Shown here: positions 53,904 to 63,699 of the stretch, one piece after another
How the letters are laid out: every line of letters begins with the position of its first letter
How positions within the stretch are numbered: position 1 is the first letter of the stretch
Source of the DNA: Argyresthia goedartella
Taxonomy: Eukaryota; Arthropoda; Insecta; Lepidoptera; Argyresthiidae
DNA: 64,000 nucleotides
Assembly (NCBI GenBank): GCA_949825045.1
Contig: OX463807.1
Coordinates: 40,010,749-40,074,748, forward strand
Direction: 5' to 3'
The notes under the pieces: model-generated
Told to the model about the DNA's origin: nothing
The model's input: only the letters and a program-made list of their open reading frames with translations
Databases searched by the model: none
Made by a program: the position numbers and the translations under genes

Positions 53904-54164
53904 GACGACCCGAATGGCCGAGTCGGTAGTGACGCTGCCTACGAAACCGGGGGTCCCGGGTTCGAGTCCCGGTGGGGCGAATGTTTGTTTGATGAGAGCG
54001 GTTGTTTGTACCCTAGTCATGGTTGTTTGTCTATCTAAGTATAATATTTCTCTATATAGGTAAATATAACGTTGTCTAGTACCCAAGATACAGGGAATCC
54101 TAGTTTTGGGCTAGATCAATGTGTGTAAGGGGTGTCCAAGGTATTATTATTATTATTATTATTA
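53904..54164 (+). mobile_element. tRNA-derived SINE in the gypsy leader, (ATT)n tail
   Basis: A box TGGCCGAGTCGG at 53915-53926, B box GGTTCGAGTCC at 53959-53969, head-like tRNA length but not foldable as a normal tRNA gene. The body ends with the shared hairpin module (54082-54110), then gtgtgtaaggggtgtccaag and (ATT)n at 54142-54164. It sits 25 bases upstream of the gag start. Tail and module suggest it uses a LINE's machinery. Confidence 0.7.
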
Positions 54165-54188
54165 AATTCACTTTCACACACAAGTGAA

Positions 54189-55178
54189 ATGGCGTCAGGG
54201 CAGGTGACGCAATTGTTATCTGAAATAGTGAAAAGATTGGACAGTTTGGAAAGGGGTTCCAGCGCGAGCAATGCTAGTAGGACTTCGGACAGACAGACTG
54301 ATAGACAGGATCTAGAGACGTTTGAACAATCGGTAGAAAAACGTCAATCATGCATTGTGAAAATGACACAGAAGTTGCCGACATTCGATGGGCGGAATTC
54401 GGAAAATCCGATGATTTTCTTAAGAGATTTAAAGGCTTATATTAACGTCTCGGGAGATAGTTCTAGGGCTTTGATATGGGCAACGGATAGTTTGGTAGGA
54501 ATTGCAAAAGTTCGAATGAGCATATACAGAGACTCATGGCGAACCTATTCGGATTTTGAAAAAGATTTCAGAGAGGTATTCTGGGGTGATAATGAACAGG
54601 AATTAATTAAGCAAAGATTCCTAACTGCGAAGTTTGATTCTAAGAAAGGTCAAAGTATGGAAGAATTCTTTGCCTCTCAATTGAATAGCATATATGAGCT
54701 TACGATACCGTTTACTGATACGGAGAAAATCAACACGATTTTCAGACAGTTGCCGCGTGATATTCAGGTAGCGGTTTTTGCTAGAAAGGAGACTATGACC
54801 ATACGGGATGCGGTCGAATTCCTTCGGCATTTAGAACGGAATGTCGATGGGGAATTAAGTGCGATACATGATTCGGAACCTATGAATACGAATAACGTGA
54901 GGCGGGATAGCTATATGCGTGGGCAATATCGAGCTATGCGGGTAAATACGTTACGTTATAACGCGATAAGTCGTAGTAATAATTATAACGCGGTAACGAA
55001 GGCGCGAAACGAATTTGGGACGCGTGGTCGCGGTTATTTTCGCGGTAGAGGCAGGCAGCCGCAGCCTAGCTTCAAGGCAATAGGGTTTCAGAGGGGCAAT
55101 GATAGTTCAGGAGATACAGAGGCAGGGCAAAGTTCAAGTGACAGGAATAATGCGATAAGTCAGAATTCAAAAAACTAG
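54189..55178 (+). CDS. gag: gypsy Gag (capsid-like) protein
   Basis: 329 residues from ATG 54189 (MASGQVTQLLSEIVKRLDSL) to TAG 55176-55178. An N-terminal coiled coil, then a retrotransposon Gag capsid domain: LPTFDGRNSENPMIFLRDLK, WRTYSDFEKDFREVFWG, FDSKKGQSMEEFFASQL, FRQLPRDIQVAVFARKETM. The C-terminus is basic and RG-rich (GTRGRGYFRGRGR) in place of the usual CCHC zinc knuckle, and presumably binds RNA. The upstream ATG at 54132 falls in the SINE tail and gives a Leu run, so it is rejected as the start. The stop directly follows a -1 slippery heptamer leading into pol. No lesions. Confidence 0.85.
   Translation: MASGQVTQLLSEIVKRLDSLERGSSASNASRTSDRQTDRQDLETFEQSVEKRQSCIVKMTQKLPTFDGRNSENPMIFLRDLKAYINVSGDSSRALIWATDSLVGIAKVRMSIYRDSWRTYSDFEKDFREVFWGDNEQELIKQRFLTAKFDSKKGQSMEEFFASQLNSIYELTIPFTDTEKINTIFRQLPRDIQVAVFARKETMTIRDAVEFLRHLERNVDGELSAIHDSEPMNTNNVRRDSYMRGQYRAMRVNTLRYNAISRSNNYNAVTKARNEFGTRGRGYFRGRGRQPQPSFKAIGFQRGNDSSGDTEAGQSSSDRNNAISQNSKN
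55169..55175 (+). promoter_or_regulatory. -1 ribosomal frameshift site A AAA AAC
   Basis: In the gag frame the codons are tcA AAA AAC TAG; the heptamer fits X XXY YYZ exactly and the stop follows at once. The pol frame (55178 onward) is -1 relative to gag and overlaps the gag stop. A downstream stimulatory structure was not modelled. Confidence 0.8.
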
Positions 55179-57244
55179 TGGACTCGCGCGGGTCGTTCGC
55201 GCTCAGATATTTATTACGGTTCGGGTGGACAGCCGATCGAATTGGGAAAAAGCATAGACTGTATGATTTGTGTAATTTGGATTCGAACGTGGGTGTGAAT
55301 GAATTTATTCAATTATTAGCGCATAAAGCGCACGGATATGCCGTGTGTTTAGATGAAAAATCTAGATCGAATTATAGAGATCGAAATGACAGACGTTTAC
55401 ATACGATATTCAGAGACGACGATTCGACTGAGTGTGGGCGCGAGTTATGTAGTACTTTGACATTACCTGAGATAGATGTGCGTATTGGGAATATTGTTGT
55501 AAGGAGTTTGATTGATTCGGGGAGCGAAATCAGCGTAATAAGTCGGAGAGTGTACGAAGAAGTGTGCAGTCAATTGGGAAAACCGACGGAAATACCGATT
55601 CCAAGTTTGAGAATCACAGGTGCGTTTGGAGTCAGTAAGGAAAAGGTTGATAAATTAGTAACGTTACCATTAACAATAGGTGAATGCGTTATCGATACTC
55701 CAATGCTAGTATTAACAAGGGTGCCTAAAGATTTAATTTTGGGGTTTGATTTTATACAACAGACGCGAGCGAGTTTAATGTGTGAGGGTAATAAGAGGCT
55801 AATTATACGAAGCGCCGGGCGGATGTGTGAAATACCATTAGGTACTGGTCCTAATCCGGAATCTTGCTGTTGTACAATGGAAGTACAGAACCAAGATACC
55901 TGTAGAAATATGATAGAGGAATATGTGAATAATTCATCAATACCTGTTGAACACAAAACAAGGTTATTGCCGGTGTTAAATAAACATGCAGAGTTGTTTA
56001 GCGATAGGATAGGTCGGACAAATAAATATATACATGAGATAAAAATGAGAGATGAAACGCCTTTCGTAAAACAAAGCTATCCCATACCGTTCGCATATCG
56101 CGATAAAGTAACAAAACGTTTGGAAGAGATGGAATTGATAGGTATTATTAGCAGGCAATCTACGGATTTCAGCAGTCCATTGACTTGTACATTAAAGAAG
56201 ACAGGAGAGGTCCGTATTCTTCTAGATGCACGACAATTGAACATGGGAATGGTCGGGGAGGTTGAAACCACACCTTTAATGAGTGAGATATTGCAATCCG
56301 GGCGCCGGATAAATTACATAGGAGTTATTGATATCAAAGATGCGTATTTTTCTATACCATTATCAGACGAATCTAAACGATACACGGGTTTTGTATATCA
56401 AGGCAGAAGTTATGTTTACAACGTTTTACCTCAGGGGTTGAAAACCAGTGTGGGTTCATTTTCGAGGGCGATGGACTTAATTCTAGGGCCAGAGGTTAGG
56501 TCATATTGTCTAAATTTTGTTGACGATTTGGCAATTTTAACTGAGGGTGACTTCGAACAGCATTTGTCTCAAGTGGACACGGTTCTGAGTAAATTGAAAG
56601 ACGCGGGCTTCACATGCAAACTAAAAAAATGCGAGTTTGCACAAAAAAAGGTCAAGTTATTGGGGCATATTTTGTCTACACAAGGTTTGCAGATGGACCC
56701 GGACAAAATTGAAACACTTAAATTATATCCGTCACCCAGAACTGTCAGGCAATTGAGGGCGTTTTTGGGGTTCATAAATTACTTTCGGAGGCTTATAAAA
56801 AATTTTGGAACATTAACACAGCCCTTGTACAATTTATTGCGGTCTGGAGTCAAGTTCGTCTGGAGTGCGCAGATGCAAAGTGCTTTTGACGAGATAAAAA
56901 ATCAATTCTCAGAAAGTATAATTTTGAGTCAGCCATTGGCGGGAAAAACATATTATGTTCAATGTGACGCCAGCGCTATAGGAATTGGGGGCTATGTTTA
57001 TCAATTAGATGAATCGGGCCAGGAACTAATAATAGGGTTCTGTTCGCAGGCATTCAAGGGTGCTCAGACGAGATGGGCTACCAGTGAACAGGAAATGTAT
57101 GCAGTTATATACACTTTAAAGCGATTTGAGATATACTTGCGGGGAGAAAAGGTTATTATTAGAACTGATCATAAAAGTTTGACGTTCATTAAGTCGTGGA
57201 CTTTATTGGGTGCACGCGTAACGAGGTGGATTATGTTTTTAGAG
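55178..57244 (+). CDS. pol: gypsy Pol, first part: protease, reverse transcriptase, RNase H (split by inserted element)
   Basis: Open from the frameshift point to the insertion at 57244. Protease: SLIDSGSEISVIS with the DSG active site (about 55,507-55,545). RT: RILLDARQLN, IDIKDAYFSIPL, NVLPQGLKTSVGSF and catalytic YCLNFVDDLAIL (about 56,503-56,538), then KKCEFAQKKVKLLGHILS. RNase H: YVQCDASAIGIGGYV, SEQEMYAVIYTLKRF, IIRTDHKSL. The order PR-RT-RH before integrase is Ty3/gypsy. The frame resumes in phase at 61905 after the inserted element and one AGAG duplicate. No other lesion, so the element was probably functional until that insertion. Bases 57245-57292 of a longer frame belong to the inserted LTR. 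Confidence 0.9.
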
Positions 57245-58592
57245 TGTGACGTCCCTACTTGGAGAGGAATAAAAAAGATTCCAAATAGGTAGCCAACAAG
57301 AAATTTTATTTAACGTGGGTTCTCCAAATGTAGTCTGACCCTGGTTACGCAGCAACGAATCTTCCCTGCGGGTTTTGCCGTAGTCGGAGTGCCGCTGACG
57401 TCGGAGAAGTAACGGTCCGAATGCAGCCGGAGCAGGGAAGCAGGTTAGCCCGAAGCGGTGTCAGGAACCGGGAAACCGTAGGGTAGTCAGGAAAAGCGGT
57501 GATCCCGAAGAGGTGCCAGGAACCCCGAACTGGAATTCGAAACCGTTCCTCCTTTAACATCTGTTACTGCACTCCGTCCGAATGCTCCACCCGCCAAGAA
57601 AAGAATAGTGTTGTCGTGGTGGTAACAATCAGAACGGAGTTACATATACAAAGGAAAATACAGTGCTAGGAATAAAAACAAGCAAGCATTCATATTTGTT
57701 ATCGGCAGACCCCACCTGGGACATTTTACAAATAATCGGACATTCTACAAAATGTCCAAATGTGCAATCTGCCGGTAACATTAATTATTTCTATACATGA
57801 AAAAAGGATATTTATTTGTTTATCGGCAGACCTCACTTGGGACATTATGCAAACAATCCGGACATTTTATGAAATGCCCAAATATGAAATCTGCCGGTAA
57901 CAATCAACAATTTCCACACAAAAAGGTAGCTAGTATAATTTAGTAAGCTGAACATATTTTCCAGACATTCTATAAGAAGCCAAGACACACTAACGCGTGT
58001 CTAAAAGCGGGTAGCAATTTGCGTTACAATGCGATGTGAATATCGCGAAATAATAATTAGCGAGTCTAAAAGGAATAAAACGCAACAAGCAATAAATGAA
58101 ATGAGATGATTCTGGACACAAATGAGTAAGCCCGAAGGTACCTAACGGTAAGATGATTTTAAAACAGTATCTTTCACCACTCACCTCAATCGGGGTTAAT
58201 ATGAAGCACAGACAAAACTAAAACGTAACTACTAGCAGTACGTTATGATTAAACGCAAGCAACCACTGCTTAGAGTCGCTCGTCGGCGTACGGTAAAAAG
58301 GGACCGTTACAGAGCGCCAGCAGGACGGACGTGCGCACAGTGCCGAGTGAGTTTTCGGAATGACGCCGGCGCCGCAAAGTCAAGTTGCGGTCACGGCTGG
58401 TCAGTTTAAAACGGGCCAATCACAGCAGAGCGAGCGAGCTGTCAACAGTGGAATGCTGCTAGTACAGCGCGTGAAAATTAATACTGTGATTACCAGCCTC
58501 ATTTGGCAGTTTTATTAAGAGAATTACTACTTAAATTCAAAATAAGACCAGTTAATGATAGAGTGAAGACAACGGTAACTTACAACGTTACA
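57245..58592 (-). repeat. 3' LTR of inner element (in element orientation)
   Basis: Same as 60553-61900. Contains two tandem ~80 bp modules (57699-57778, 57820-57900), each bounded by ttatcggcaga and its inverse tctgccggtaa. Confidence 0.93.
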
Positions 58593-58608
58593 ATACCCCC
58601 TCGCCCAG
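58593..58608 (-). other. polypurine tract of inner element
   Basis: On the - strand TACTGGGCGAGGGGGTAT directly precedes the LTR TGTAACG; the GCGAGGGGG run is the likely plus-strand primer. Confidence 0.6.
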
Positions 58609-58648
58609 TAAAGGGTTTTCATACGTAATGAAAATCCAAAACCTAATT

Positions 58649-59618
58649 CTAAATATTCTTAACTAGTTTTAGATCCTTAACATGCCAGGTGCCTAAGTCC
58701 TTTCCCGTCATATCCTCTAAAATGTATACCAAGGGTGATTTCTTAGCGGAGACGCGACATTTGGTATATTTGGGCGCTAACTTTTTACTAAAGTACTTGT
58801 CTTTATCACTCAAGACATAAGCACGTTTTAGGACAATGTCGCCTACGCTGAATTCTGCCTCTTTCCGCCTAAGATTATAGTGCGCCGTATTTTTTTTATG
58901 TGCGTGCCAAAGAGATGCCTGTACCTTATCAAAATATTTTGACAGGTGACCCAGATTTTCAGCGTAAATGTCGCGTGGCAGAAATAGTAGTTCCTCACCC
59001 AGATCGTTATCTGTATAATGAGAACCACAAGTAACCGTTTCTCGTCCGTACACGAGGAACGATGGAGTGTAGCCAGTTGCTTCATTGACGGAGTTGTTAA
59101 TGGCATACTGTATTTTGGGAATATTAGTGTCCCAGGTTCTGTGGTCATTGTCCACGTAGGTGGAAATACATGTAACTATTGTTTTGTTATAGCGCTCGAC
59201 AGTGTTTACTTGCGGAGTATATCTCGGAGAGAAGAATACGTTAGGTATCTTGTATTTCTTAAAGAGGGTATTTGTTACCGAGCTAATAAACTGGGTACCA
59301 TTGTCAAGGAATATTGTCTGTGGGATTCCGTGGACCAGAAACACAGAGTCCTCCAGAGCCTTGACGACAGCTTCCGAAGTAGCGCGTCGCATGGGAAAAA
59401 TAAGGCAATATTTTGAGAAGCAACATGTTACGACCAAAATATAACTATTCTGCTTTCGACTGACCGGAAGTGGACCTATGAAATCAATGGATATCATTTG
59501 AAACGGCCGTGAGCATTGTTTAGGTCGACCCATCGTACCCAGCGTCGGATGGTTTTGTGGTTTGTAAGTGAGACATTTTGAACAAGAACCAACAAAACGT
59601 ACGACGTCTTGGTGCAGG
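58649..59618 (-). pseudogene. integrase of inner element (N-terminal part lost)
   Basis: Begins in the zinc-binding region (CSKCLTYKP gives only the CxxC half), then the DDE core: MISIDFIGPLPVS (first Asp), TIFLDNGTQFIS (second Asp), TPQVNTVERYNKTI (Glu), then a C-terminal SH3-like part ending with LEDMTGKDLGTWHVKDLKL. The core is open from 59533 to 58649. In complete relatives it inserts the cDNA. The HxxxH half of the zinc finger is removed by the deletion, so activity is doubtful; mobilisation in trans is more likely. Confidence 0.8.
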
Positions 59619-59639
59619 GGATATTGAAAGGGGATCCTT

Positions 59640-60035
59640 TGCTTGTGATAAGAGAGCTAGGATCTTCGAATAATATTTTCGGTAAATCTCCGACAGTTGA
59701 TCATGGCCCGTTTCGAACTTTTCATCCGTAGGTACCCGACTTAATCTGTGATAGACATGGTGCATCAGATTTTGTGTCCTAAGAAGAGAGGATCTATCTG
59801 GTGCAGGTCCGTCAAGAGTAGATTGCACTTTGTCCAAGATTTTGACGACTGCAAGTAAGTCGTCCTTAGGTTCAAGGTGAGATAACAGAACGTCCTCTGA
59901 CGGGTATTCTGTCACAAGTTTAGTTATTTGTTTACGTAAAATTTCTACGGTAGTGCCTGGGTTTTCACCTCTGATGGCAACTTCGTACTCCAGTTCTGCT
60001 TTGTTTAGAGAGAGAAACTTAATTTGAAAAGACAT
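59640..60035 (-). pseudogene. Gag-like protein of inner element, C-terminus lost by deletion
   Basis: From ATG 60035 (MSFQIKFLSLNKAELEYEVA) through IRGENPGTTVEILRKQITKL, VKILDKVQSTLDG and LSEIYRKYYSKILALLS, the N-terminal region of an insect gypsy Gag family. Near 59,620-59,640 it runs directly into sequence upstream of the integrase zinc region, in a different frame, and stops at 59520. So the rest of Gag (capsid and knuckle) plus protease, RT and RNase H are gone. Upstream, 60036-60552 is leader with the primer site. Confidence 0.75.
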
Positions 60036-60536
60036 GATGCAGCTCAAATAATAATTACCAAAGAGATGAGTAGTGAAAGTGTACTGATTCCTTTAGTCGC
60101 CTCTTACGACATGCACAGGAGGAAATGCAACTGCCGTATTCTTTTTCTGATTTCCCGGGACAGCACAGGAAGAGAAATCAAGGAATTGAAAATGACGCTA
60201 CTAATTAGTCTCCGTTCTGTTACAAAATGATTTATGTACGTTAGGTTTTGACGGTATGAATGAAGTGAATGACGATGTAGAAAAAAAATATATATGTTAA
60301 AACTGCAAATAAAAATATTGCAACTAGTGGGTAGGTGGTTAATTTTTTTATAAGAGAACGAGAAATTAAAACCAACGTAGGAATTTGAAAAAAAACACTA
60401 CAATTTAAAAGTTTGAATAATAACCACGTACACAGAAGTTGCTAAGCAAAACCAAAATTACAACACAGGTAAACGTTTACAAAAACACGCACACACAAAC
60501 AACTAACTACTTACCGCGTAAGCAAGGCCAGACTAA

Positions 60537-60551
60537 CCACGTTGGGCGCCA
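60537..60551 (-). other. primer binding site for tRNA-Lys
   Basis: On the - strand, one base after the LTR: TGGCGCCCAACGTGG, complementary to the 3' end of insect tRNA-Lys (...CCACGTTGGGCGCCA). Used to start minus-strand DNA synthesis. Confidence 0.8.
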
Positions 60552-60552
60552 C

Positions 60553-61900
60553 TGTGACGTCCCTACTTGGAGAGGAATAAAAAAGATTCCAAATAGGTAG
60601 CCAACAAGAAATTTTATTTAACGTGGGTTCTCCAAATGTAGTCTGACCCTGGTTACGCAGCAACGAATCTTCCCTGCGGGTTTTGCCGTAGTCGGAGTGC
60701 CGCTGACGTCGGAGAAGTAACGGTCCGAATGCAGCCGGAGCAGGGAAGCAGGTTAGCCCGAAGCGGTGTCAGGAACCGGGAAACCGTAGGGTAGTCAGGA
60801 AAAGCGGTGATCCCGAAGAGGTGCCAGGAACCCCGAACTGGAATTCGAAACCGTTCCTCCTTTAACATCTGTTACTGCACTCCGTCCGAATGCTCCACCC
60901 GCCAAGAAAAGAATAGTGTTGTCGTGGTGGTAACAATCAGAACGGAGTTACATATACAAAGGAAAATACAGTGCTAGGAATAAAAACAAGCAAGCATTCA
61001 TATTTGTTATCGGCAGACCCCACCTGGGACATTTTACAAATAATCGGACATTCTACAAAATGTCCAAATGTGCAATCTGCCGGTAACATTAATTATTTCT
61101 ATACATGAAAAAAGGATATTTATTTGTTTATCGGCAGACCTCACTTGGGACATTATGCAAACAATCCGGACATTTTATGAAATGCCCAAATATGAAATCT
61201 GCCGGTAACAATCAACAATTTCCACACAAAAAGGTAGCTAGTATAATTTAGTAAGCTGAACATATTTTCCAGACATTCTATAAGAAGCCAAGACACACTA
61301 ACGCGTGTCTAAAAGCGGGTAGCAATTTGCGTTACAATGCGATGTGAATATCGCGAAATAATAATTAGCGAGTCTAAAAGGAATAAAACGCAACAAGCAA
61401 TAAATGAAATGAGATGATTCTGGACACAAATGAGTAAGCCCGAAGGTACCTAACGGTAAGATGATTTTAAAACAGTATCTTTCACCACTCACCTCAATCG
61501 GGGTTAATATGAAGCACAGACAAAACTAAAACGTAACTACTAGCAGTACGTTATGATTAAACGCAAGCAACCACTGCTTAGAGTCGCTCGTCGGCGTACG
61601 GTAAAAAGGGACCGTTACAGAGCGCCAGCAGGACGGACGTGCGCACAGTGCCGAGTGAGTTTTCGGAATGACGCCGGCGCCGCAAAGTCAAGTTGCGGTC
61701 ACGGCTGGTCAGTTTAAAACGGGCCAATCACAGCAGAGCGAGCGAGCTGTCAACAGTGGAATGCTGCTAGTACAGCGCGTGAAAATTAATACTGTGATTA
61801 CCAGCCTCATTTGGCAGTTTTATTAAGAGAATTACTACTTAAATTCAAAATAAGACCAGTTAATGATAGAGTGAAGACAACGGTAACTTACAACGTTACA
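60553..61900 (-). repeat. 5' LTR of inner element (in element orientation)
   Basis: Same as 57245-58592. Hairpin modules at 61007-61086 and 61128-61208. Confidence 0.93.
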
Positions 61901-61904
61901 AGAG

Positions 61905-63299
61905 CAATTCGATTACGACATAGAATTTGTGCGAGGGACTGATAATCAAATTGCCGACACGCTAAGCAGGCAGATAGCGGGACCTGGAGGCATGATTGAC
62001 AGTACAAATGTTCAGCCGGGGATATTCTGGTTTCAGGCATCGAATACCGCAAGTGTTATTTCGAGTTTACGGGACATTGCGAGATTACAAAGCGAAGATG
62101 AGCGGTTAAATCGAATTAGCGGTTGTATCAGACGTAATGTGGTAGATACCGGAACGAGAGGGTTTGAAAATTACAAGCTAGTAGGTGATACGTTATATTT
62201 TCACGTGCCGAAGCGGAACGTACAGTTGCTAGTAATTCCGAAATCACTACAGGAGGAACTAATTTTACACATACATGAAGAAATAGGTCACTACGGCAGA
62301 TATAAAATATTAGCACTGATGAAGGACAGATATTATTTTCTTCATATGAGTAGGGTGATTAGCGCGGTGATAAGAAGTTGTGACATATGTCAAAAGGTCA
62401 AACCAAGTACTAACAATACCGTTGGTCCTTGTACACCGGTGTTGGCGGAAAGGTTGGGTGAGAAAGTTTTCTCGGACCTTTATGGGCCATTGCCCGTAGG
62501 TAAATTCGGATATCAATATATATATGTGATTCAAGACGTGTACAGTAAAGTAATAAAATTATATCCAATGCGAAAAGCGACAGGTAGGAGCGTGCTCGCT
62601 TGTAGAAAGAGATTTCATAGGGAAATACCTATCGAAACTATAATTACGGACTCAGGACCACAGTTCATATCGAAAGTTTGGGAATTTGGACTCAAACAGC
62701 TGGGGATTCGGGTCACTCATACGTCGGTGTATTGTCCAAATTCTAATAGCGTAGAAAGAGTGAATCGCGAGCTAGGTCGGCTGATTAGAACTTATTGCGG
62801 CGAAAGTAATCGTAGTTGGGTAGACGTGTTACCGGACATTCAGAATTGCTATAATAATATCGAACACACAAGCACAGGCTTTGCGCCTAATGAGTTAGCG
62901 TTTGGTAGGCGGGAACCGTTAACTATTGACAAGGAATTAGGCGATGAATGGTTATTAGGCCATAGTGTGCGAGATTCGGAACAGGTGCGGAATGTAGCGA
63001 TAGAAAACTCTAAAAGTTCTAGTGAACGACGTAAGCGACAGGCGGACAAACGGCGTAAGTTAGAAGTATATCGTATAGGTGATTATGTGAAACTTAAGAC
63101 CTTTGTGCGTTCAAATAAAGAACATAAAATCATGCGGAAATTTTCGTTGTTGTATAAAGGGCCTTATGTTATTTCGGCAGTGGTATATCCTAACTGTTAT
63201 ACGTTAGTAGATCCGGGTTCAAATGAGATATTGGGTAACTTCAATACTATAAATATAGCCAAGTATTATGTGAGGACGAATAAGGGCGTAGATAAATAA
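61905..63299 (+). CDS. pol: gypsy Pol, second part: RNase H end and integrase
   Basis: Continues the pol frame after the inserted element. DNQIADTLSRQ ends RNase H. Integrase: zinc domain with HIHEEIGHYGRYKIL and SCDICQ (HHCC), DDE core with FSDLYGPLPVG (Asp), IIITDSGPQFIS-type ITDSGPQF (Asp), NSNSVERVNREL (Glu), and a C-terminal GPY/F module (KFSLLYKGPYVISAVVYP). Ends at TAA 63297-63299. No stop or shift. Integrates the cDNA in the nucleus. The GPY/F module is typical of many gypsy elements. Confidence 0.9.
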   Translation, partial: QFDYDIEFVRGTDNQIADTLSRQIAGPGGMIDSTNVQPGIFWFQASNTASVISSLRDIARLQSEDERLNRISGCIRRNVVDTGTRGFENYKLVGDTLYFHVPKRNVQLLVIPKSLQEELILHIHEEIGHYGRYKILALMKDRYYFLHMSRVISAVIRSCDICQKVKPSTNNTVGPCTPVLAERLGEKVFSDLYGPLPVGKFGYQYIYVIQDVYSKVIKLYPMRKATGRSVLACRKRFHREIPIETIITDSGPQFISKVWEFGLKQLGIRVTHTSVYCPNSNSVERVNRELGRLIRTYCGESNRSWVDVLPDIQNCYNNIEHTSTGFAPNELAFGRREPLTIDKELGDEWLLGHSVRDSEQVRNVAIENSKSSSERRKRQADKRRKLEVYRIGDYVKLKTFVRSNKEHKIMRKFSLLYKGPYVISAVVYPNCYTLVDPGSNEILGNFNTINIAKYYVRTNKGVDK

Positions 63300-63689
63300 G
63301 ATAGTGTATAAAGGTTATATAATTAAGCTGTAAGCTGTGAATTTGAGTAACTACTTTGTAGATTTAAGGATCTTGCATGGTTTGGAAACAAAAACAAAAA
63401 AAAAACCAAAAAAAAAAAAAAAAAAACAATTTGTATATATATAGTAATACGAATTAGGATAAATTGCGGGTAAGCGAGGTTGTATAGTAAGATAGATAAA
63501 TAAGATAAGACAGGAGAGAACTCAATCGAGTTGTGTAAATATTATATACATAATTGACAGATTCATCGGTCGGTGTACATGATTTGAGATGTCCGAACAT
63601 ATAGAGTAGATATGTACAAAGTATGGGTAGCATAGTGGTAATGAGATCCTTGCGCCATGTTAACTGAGATAAACAGTGTCTCAAGGTCT
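63300..63689 (+). other. 3' internal UTR of outer gypsy element
   Basis: Non-coding; includes an A-rich run at 63385-63427 (possible polymorphic poly-A). No env-like frame fits here. Confidence 0.6.
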
Positions 63690-63699
63690 GGGAGGGGGC
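63690..63699 (+). other. polypurine tract of outer gypsy element
   Basis: GGGAGGGGGC immediately before the 3' LTR start TGTAATGG. Confidence 0.8.

Larger units (their letters stand above)
57245..61900 (-). mobile_element. inner Ty3/gypsy-type LTR element, internally deleted, inserted in pol
   Basis: Two LTRs of 1,348 bases each (57245-58592, 60553-61900), identical by eye, TGTGACGTCC...CGTTACA on +. Flanked by AGAG at 57241-57244 and 61901-61904. Genes on the - strand: Gag-like 60035 leftward and integrase 59618-58649. Protease, RT and RNase H are missing. Primer site and polypurine tract are intact. Confidence 0.93.

Noticed and set aside
53904..53980. tRNA gene with good A and B boxes
   Set aside because: It does not form a normal tRNA (stem pairs and spacing are off) and continues into a SINE body with an (ATT)n tail.
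54132..54188. Upstream gag start with a leucine run
   Set aside because: The start and the leucines come from the SINE (ATT)n tail; ATG 54189 begins the Gag-like sequence.
57345..57560. 71-codon frame present twice (also 60653-60868)
   Set aside because: It lies inside the two identical LTRs, on the same strand as the element but without any domain; duplicated because the LTR is duplicated.
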